A stretch of DNA of 7,448 nucleotides, taken from positions 1 through 7,448 of the forward strand of contig DNZB01000023.1 of assembly GCA_003506635.1 (NCBI GenBank). The letters are read 5' to 3'. Shown here in pieces: positions 5,696-7,448 of this stretch. The DNA comes from Parvularcula sp. GTDB lineage: Bacteria > Pseudomonadota > Alphaproteobacteria > Caulobacterales > Parvularculaceae. The notes under the pieces are model-generated. The model searched no databases. It was given only the letters and a program-made list of their open reading frames with translations, and was not told the origin of the DNA. A program made the position numbers and the translations under genes. Numbering within the stretch: the stretch's first letter is position 1; each line of letters begins with the position of its first letter.

Positions 5696-5851
5696 AATCT
5701 AACCTCCTTGGTTAGGCTTCAGACCCCGGCACTACATCACCAAAACGCGGGGTTGTCGACCGAATCCGGACGGCAAAGAGGGTTAACGCGCCGCCTTTGA
5801 TCAGACTTGATATTGACGTTAAAGAAGTCCTTCAACCAATTGAGTTCGCTT
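5696..5851. promoter_or_regulatory. Divergent spacer between the DUF465 gene and ubiX
   Basis: This spacer should hold promoters for both directions. CTAACC (5699-5704) and GGTTAG (5710-5715) form a 6-bp hairpin that partly covers the DUF465 Shine-Dalgarno in the minus-strand transcript. GAATC (5762-5766) is a GANTC site and GGTTAACGC (5781-5789) repeats the element seen upstream of rcdA. No confident -35/-10 pair and no full CtrA box was found. Its right end depends on which ubiX start is used. Confidence 0.35.
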
Positions 5852-6442
5852 GTGAAACCATCGCCGCGGATCGTCGTCGCCGTCACTGGCGCCTCAGGCG
5901 TCATTTACGGTAAGCGCTGCCTTGAGGCGCTCAAGGAGGCGGGCGCCGAGACGCATCTGATCGTCAGCAAGGCGGCTGAGATCACGCTGCGTTATGAGCT
6001 TGGGATCGGCGCCGGCGACCTTGAGCCCCTCGCCGCCGTGCGCTACGCGCCGGGCGATATCGGCGCGGCGATAGCGTCGGGCTCGTTCCGCGCCGAAGCG
6101 ATGATCGTCGCGCCCTGCTCCATCAAGACGATGTCTGAGATCGCGACCGGCGTCACCGCGACGCTGATCAGCCGCGCCGCCGACGTGATGCTGAAGGAAC
6201 GCCGTCGCCTCGTCCTCATGGTGCGCGAGACGCCCTTTCATCTCGGACATCTGCGGACGATGACGGCGCTGACCGAAATGGGCGCGATCATCGCGCCGCC
6301 GCTGCCTTCATTCTATATCGAGCCGGCGAGCGTCAGCGAACTTGTCGATCAGTCGGTCGGGCGCGTGCTTGATCTTGTCGGGATCGATAGCCCCCTCACC
6401 CGCCGCTGGGGCGAAGACCTCGAAAAAGGAGCGCGACGGTGA
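5852..6442 (+). CDS. ubiX: Flavin prenyltransferase UbiX
   Basis: UbiX attaches a dimethylallyl group to FMN to make prenyl-FMN, the cofactor of UbiD-type decarboxylases, including the one used in ubiquinone synthesis. From the GTG at 5852 the product is 196 residues, close to the usual 190-200. It shows VAVTGASGVIYG (9-20, flavin loop), Ser39 in IVSKAAE, VAPCSIKT (86-93), SRAADVMLKERR (107-118), VRETPFHLGHL (124-134) and PSFY (152-155), all diagnostic. The frame stays open back to TTG codons at 5840 and 5807, but those starts add an N-terminal extension unusual for the family. No start has a good Shine-Dalgarno. It opens an operon: its TGA overlaps the next gene's GTG. No ubiD is visible in the window. 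Identity secure, start uncertain. Confidence 0.95.
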   Translation: MKPSPRIVVAVTGASGVIYGKRCLEALKEAGAETHLIVSKAAEITLRYELGIGAGDLEPLAAVRYAPGDIGAAIASGSFRAEAMIVAPCSIKTMSEIATGVTATLISRAADVMLKERRRLVLMVRETPFHLGHLRTMTALTEMGAIIAPPLPSFYIEPASVSELVDQSVGRVLDLVGIDSPLTRRWGEDLEKGARR

Positions 6443-6948
6443 CAGCGCCGTCCCTTTGGGACTGGTCATCCGGCGTTTACGCCCGCCCGGGCGCCCAGCG
6501 CACGCTGCTCACCTTGCAGGACGCGCATGGCCTCAACGTCAATCTCATCCTGTGGTGCGCCTGGGCCGGCGCCCACCACGCAGAGCCCGACGGCGCGGCG
6601 CTGAAGACCGCAATGGCGATCACCGCCGAGTGGGACAGCGCCGTCGTTGCGCCGCTGCGCGCCGTCCGGCGCGCGCTGAAATCAGGCGTCGCCGGGATCG
6701 CCGCTGAACACTTGCGCGCGGAGGTCAAGGCGGCCGAGCTTGCCGCCGAACGGGCGCTGCTGGCGCGGCTCGACGCGTTCAGCCAGGGCGCGCTCCTCCC
6801 CTCCCATGACGCGGACCGTGCGGGACGCGCGCGCCGGACCCTTGCCGCTTACGCCCGCGCGGCGCGAGCGGCGCAAAGCCCGGGCTTCTCGATTTCCTTG
6901 CTGGAAGAGGTTATCCGGCTGACCGTCGATTCCAGCGTTGAAGGCTGA
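6439..6948 (+). CDS. TIGR02444 family protein (DUF2390-like), function unknown
   Basis: A 169-residue protein whose N-terminus, SLWDWSSGVYARPGAQRTLLTLQDAHGLNVNLILWCAWAG (5-44), matches the TIGR02444 family; no biochemical function is known to me. The rest is Ala/Arg-rich and probably helical, including AAEHLRAEVKAAELAAERALLARLD (88-112). The hydrophobic NVNLILWCAWAG stretch is too short and mixed for a sure membrane segment. The start is a GTG that overlaps the ubiX stop by four bases (GTGA). AAGGAG 8 bases upstream confirms the start and indicates translational coupling. A DUF465 gene follows 10 bases beyond the stop. Coupling to ubiX hints at, but does not show, a link to prenyl-FMN or quinone metabolism. 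Confidence 0.88.
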   Translation: MTAPSLWDWSSGVYARPGAQRTLLTLQDAHGLNVNLILWCAWAGAHHAEPDGAALKTAMAITAEWDSAVVAPLRAVRRALKSGVAGIAAEHLRAEVKAAELAAERALLARLDAFSQGALLPSHDADRAGRARRTLAAYARAARAAQSPGFSISLLEEVIRLTVDSSVEG

Positions 6949-6958
6949 CGCATTCCCC

Positions 6959-7258
6959 ATGGTCAAGGACGGCTCCAACGGCGAAGACGGCGCGGAAGTC
7001 CCGCAAAGGCTCGTCGACGCCGCGCATCTCTTCGAGGCGCGGGAAAGCGCCTTTAAAGGCGCCAATGAAGACGCGCTTCCTGTTCGCCTTGCGCTTTTGA
7101 TGCAGGAGCACAGCGACCTTGACGCGGCGATCAAGGCGCTTGGCGACTCGGCGAGCCACGACACGATCTCGATCGCCCGGCTGAAAAAGAAAAAGCTGCA
7201 ACTGAAAGACATGATCCAGCGCCTCAAGGATCAGCTGACGCCGGATATCATCGCCTGA
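6959..7258 (+). CDS. DUF465 (YdcH-like) protein with N-terminal extension, second copy
   Basis: A 99-residue protein. Its C-terminal half, ALLMQEHSDLDAAIKALGDSASHDTISIARLKKKKLQLKDMIQRLKDQL (45-93), is a DUF465 helical hairpin that lines up with the 60-residue paralogue at 5513-5695; the shared core is LK/RLK followed by KLxLKDxIxRL. The first 40 residues (GSNGEDGAEVPQRLVDAAHLFEARES and on) are extra and acidic. The ATG at 6959 is chosen over the in-frame TTG at 6938, which overlaps the preceding gene by 11 bases; neither has a convincing Shine-Dalgarno. It is probably last in the ubiX operon. Function unknown. Confidence 0.85.
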   Translation: MVKDGSNGEDGAEVPQRLVDAAHLFEARESAFKGANEDALPVRLALLMQEHSDLDAAIKALGDSASHDTISIARLKKKKLQLKDMIQRLKDQLTPDIIA

Positions 7259-7273
7259 ACGCGTGGCGGGCGT

Positions 7274-7301
7274 TTGCCCCCCGGCGCCAATTTACGCTAA
7301 T
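7274..7301 (+). promoter_or_regulatory. Possible purE promoter
   Basis: TTGCCC (7274-7279) and GCTAAT (7296-7301) are 16 bases apart, each matching four of six consensus positions. Transcription would start near 7308, giving a 17-base leader that just includes the purE Shine-Dalgarno. The same bases form part of a hairpin, so this and the terminator reading compete. Confidence 0.35.
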
Positions 7302-7311
7302 CGGCGCTTTT
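7284..7311 (+). terminator. Candidate intrinsic terminator after the ubiX operon
   Basis: GCGCC (7284-7288) pairs with GGCGC (7303-7307); inside it, after one A-C mismatch, ATT pairs with AAT around a 6-base loop. TTTT follows at 7308-7311. The layout fits a short rho-independent terminator 25 bases after the second DUF465 stop, but it ends only one base before the AGGGAG of purE. Confidence 0.45.
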
Positions 7312-7324
7312 CAGGGAGCCGCCC

Positions 7325-7448
7325 TTGCCGAGAGCGAAGAGCAAAAGCGCCGCTGAAGCGGCCGCGCCGTCCGTCAGCATCATCATGGGCTCGCGCTCCG
7401 ACTGGCCGACGATGAGCCGCGCCGCCGAGCTGCTCGGCAAGCTCGGCG
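7325..7448 (+). CDS. purE: N5-carboxyaminoimidazole ribonucleotide mutase PurE, 5' part (cut by window edge)
   Basis: PurE (class I) rearranges N5-carboxyaminoimidazole ribonucleotide to 4-carboxy-5-aminoimidazole ribonucleotide in purine synthesis. The 41 visible codons read MPRAKSKSAAEAAAPSVSIIMGSRSDWPTMSRAAELLGKLG. SIIMGSRSDWPTM is the diagnostic phosphate-binding N-terminal motif, with Ser and Asp of GSxSDW conserved. The start is TTG at 7325, with AGGGAG 6 bases upstream; the only downstream ATG in frame near it lies inside the conserved motif and cannot be the start. The 17 residues before VSIIMG form a short Ala/Lys/Ser-rich lead-in. purK usually follows but is outside the window. Identity secure. 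Confidence 0.95.
   Translation, partial: MPRAKSKSAAEAAAPSVSIIMGSRSDWPTMSRAAELLGKLG

Noticed and set aside
5723..5752. ACCCCG/CGGGGT inverted repeat in the DUF465-ubiX spacer
   Set aside because: Short G+C arms around a long (about 19-base) loop; likely chance in this composition.
1..7448. Search for mobile elements, CRISPR repeats, toxin-antitoxin or defence genes, tRNA/rRNA
   Set aside because: No transposase, integrase, terminal inverted repeats, regularly spaced repeats or RNA-gene signatures were seen; the genes are core alphaproteobacterial ones, so no defence or mobile system is claimed.

Overview
This window reads as ordinary chromosomal DNA from an alphaproteobacterium. It is G+C-rich (about two thirds by eye) and packed with short intergenic gaps. 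The assignment rests on gene content: an RcdA-type (DUF1465) cell-cycle protein, a TrcR/DUF1013 regulator, a DUF1192 protein, two DUF465 (YdcH-like) proteins and a cysteine-free ribosomal protein L31. RcdA and TrcR families are hallmarks of alphaproteobacteria with a CtrA-type cell cycle. GANTC sites are also scarce (eight by hand count), as expected where the CcrM methylase acts. I cannot name the genus; a Caulobacterales/Parvularculales/Rhizobiales-like organism fits. I see no mobile element, CRISPR array, tRNA or rRNA.

Layout. The left edge holds the N-terminal half of threonine synthase (thrC, minus). It is divergent from rpmE (L31, plus), which has a good sigma-70-type promoter. rpmE converges, with 3 bases between them, on rcdA (minus). 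A 128-base divergent spacer separates rcdA from a DUF429 predicted nuclease (plus), which converges on a DUF1192 gene (minus). Next are a PIG3-type NADPH:quinone oxidoreductase (plus), a leader with three stem-loops, and the trcR regulator (plus). trcR converges on a short-chain dehydrogenase-fold protein (minus) that has lost its catalytic Tyr and Lys. Upstream of that on the same strand is a 60-residue DUF465 gene. Across a divergent spacer lies a plus-strand operon: ubiX (flavin prenyltransferase), a TIGR02444 protein and a second DUF465 gene. The window ends in the first 41 codons of purE.

How the genes relate. Most are independent housekeeping genes (threonine, purine and prenyl-FMN/ubiquinone metabolism, ribosome). 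Two belong to cell-cycle control: RcdA is a ClpXP adaptor acting on CtrA turnover, and TrcR is a predicted DNA-binding regulator. Both divergent spacers with a plausible cell-cycle signature (1635-1762 and 5696-5851) carry one GANTC and one GGTTAACGC element.

I found no convincing new multi-gene system. The most unusual items are the catalytically degenerate SDR protein, the unknown TIGR02444 gene translationally coupled to ubiX, the paired GANTC/GGTTAACGC promoters, the structured trcR leader, and the terminator- or promoter-like element abutting the purE ribosome binding site.
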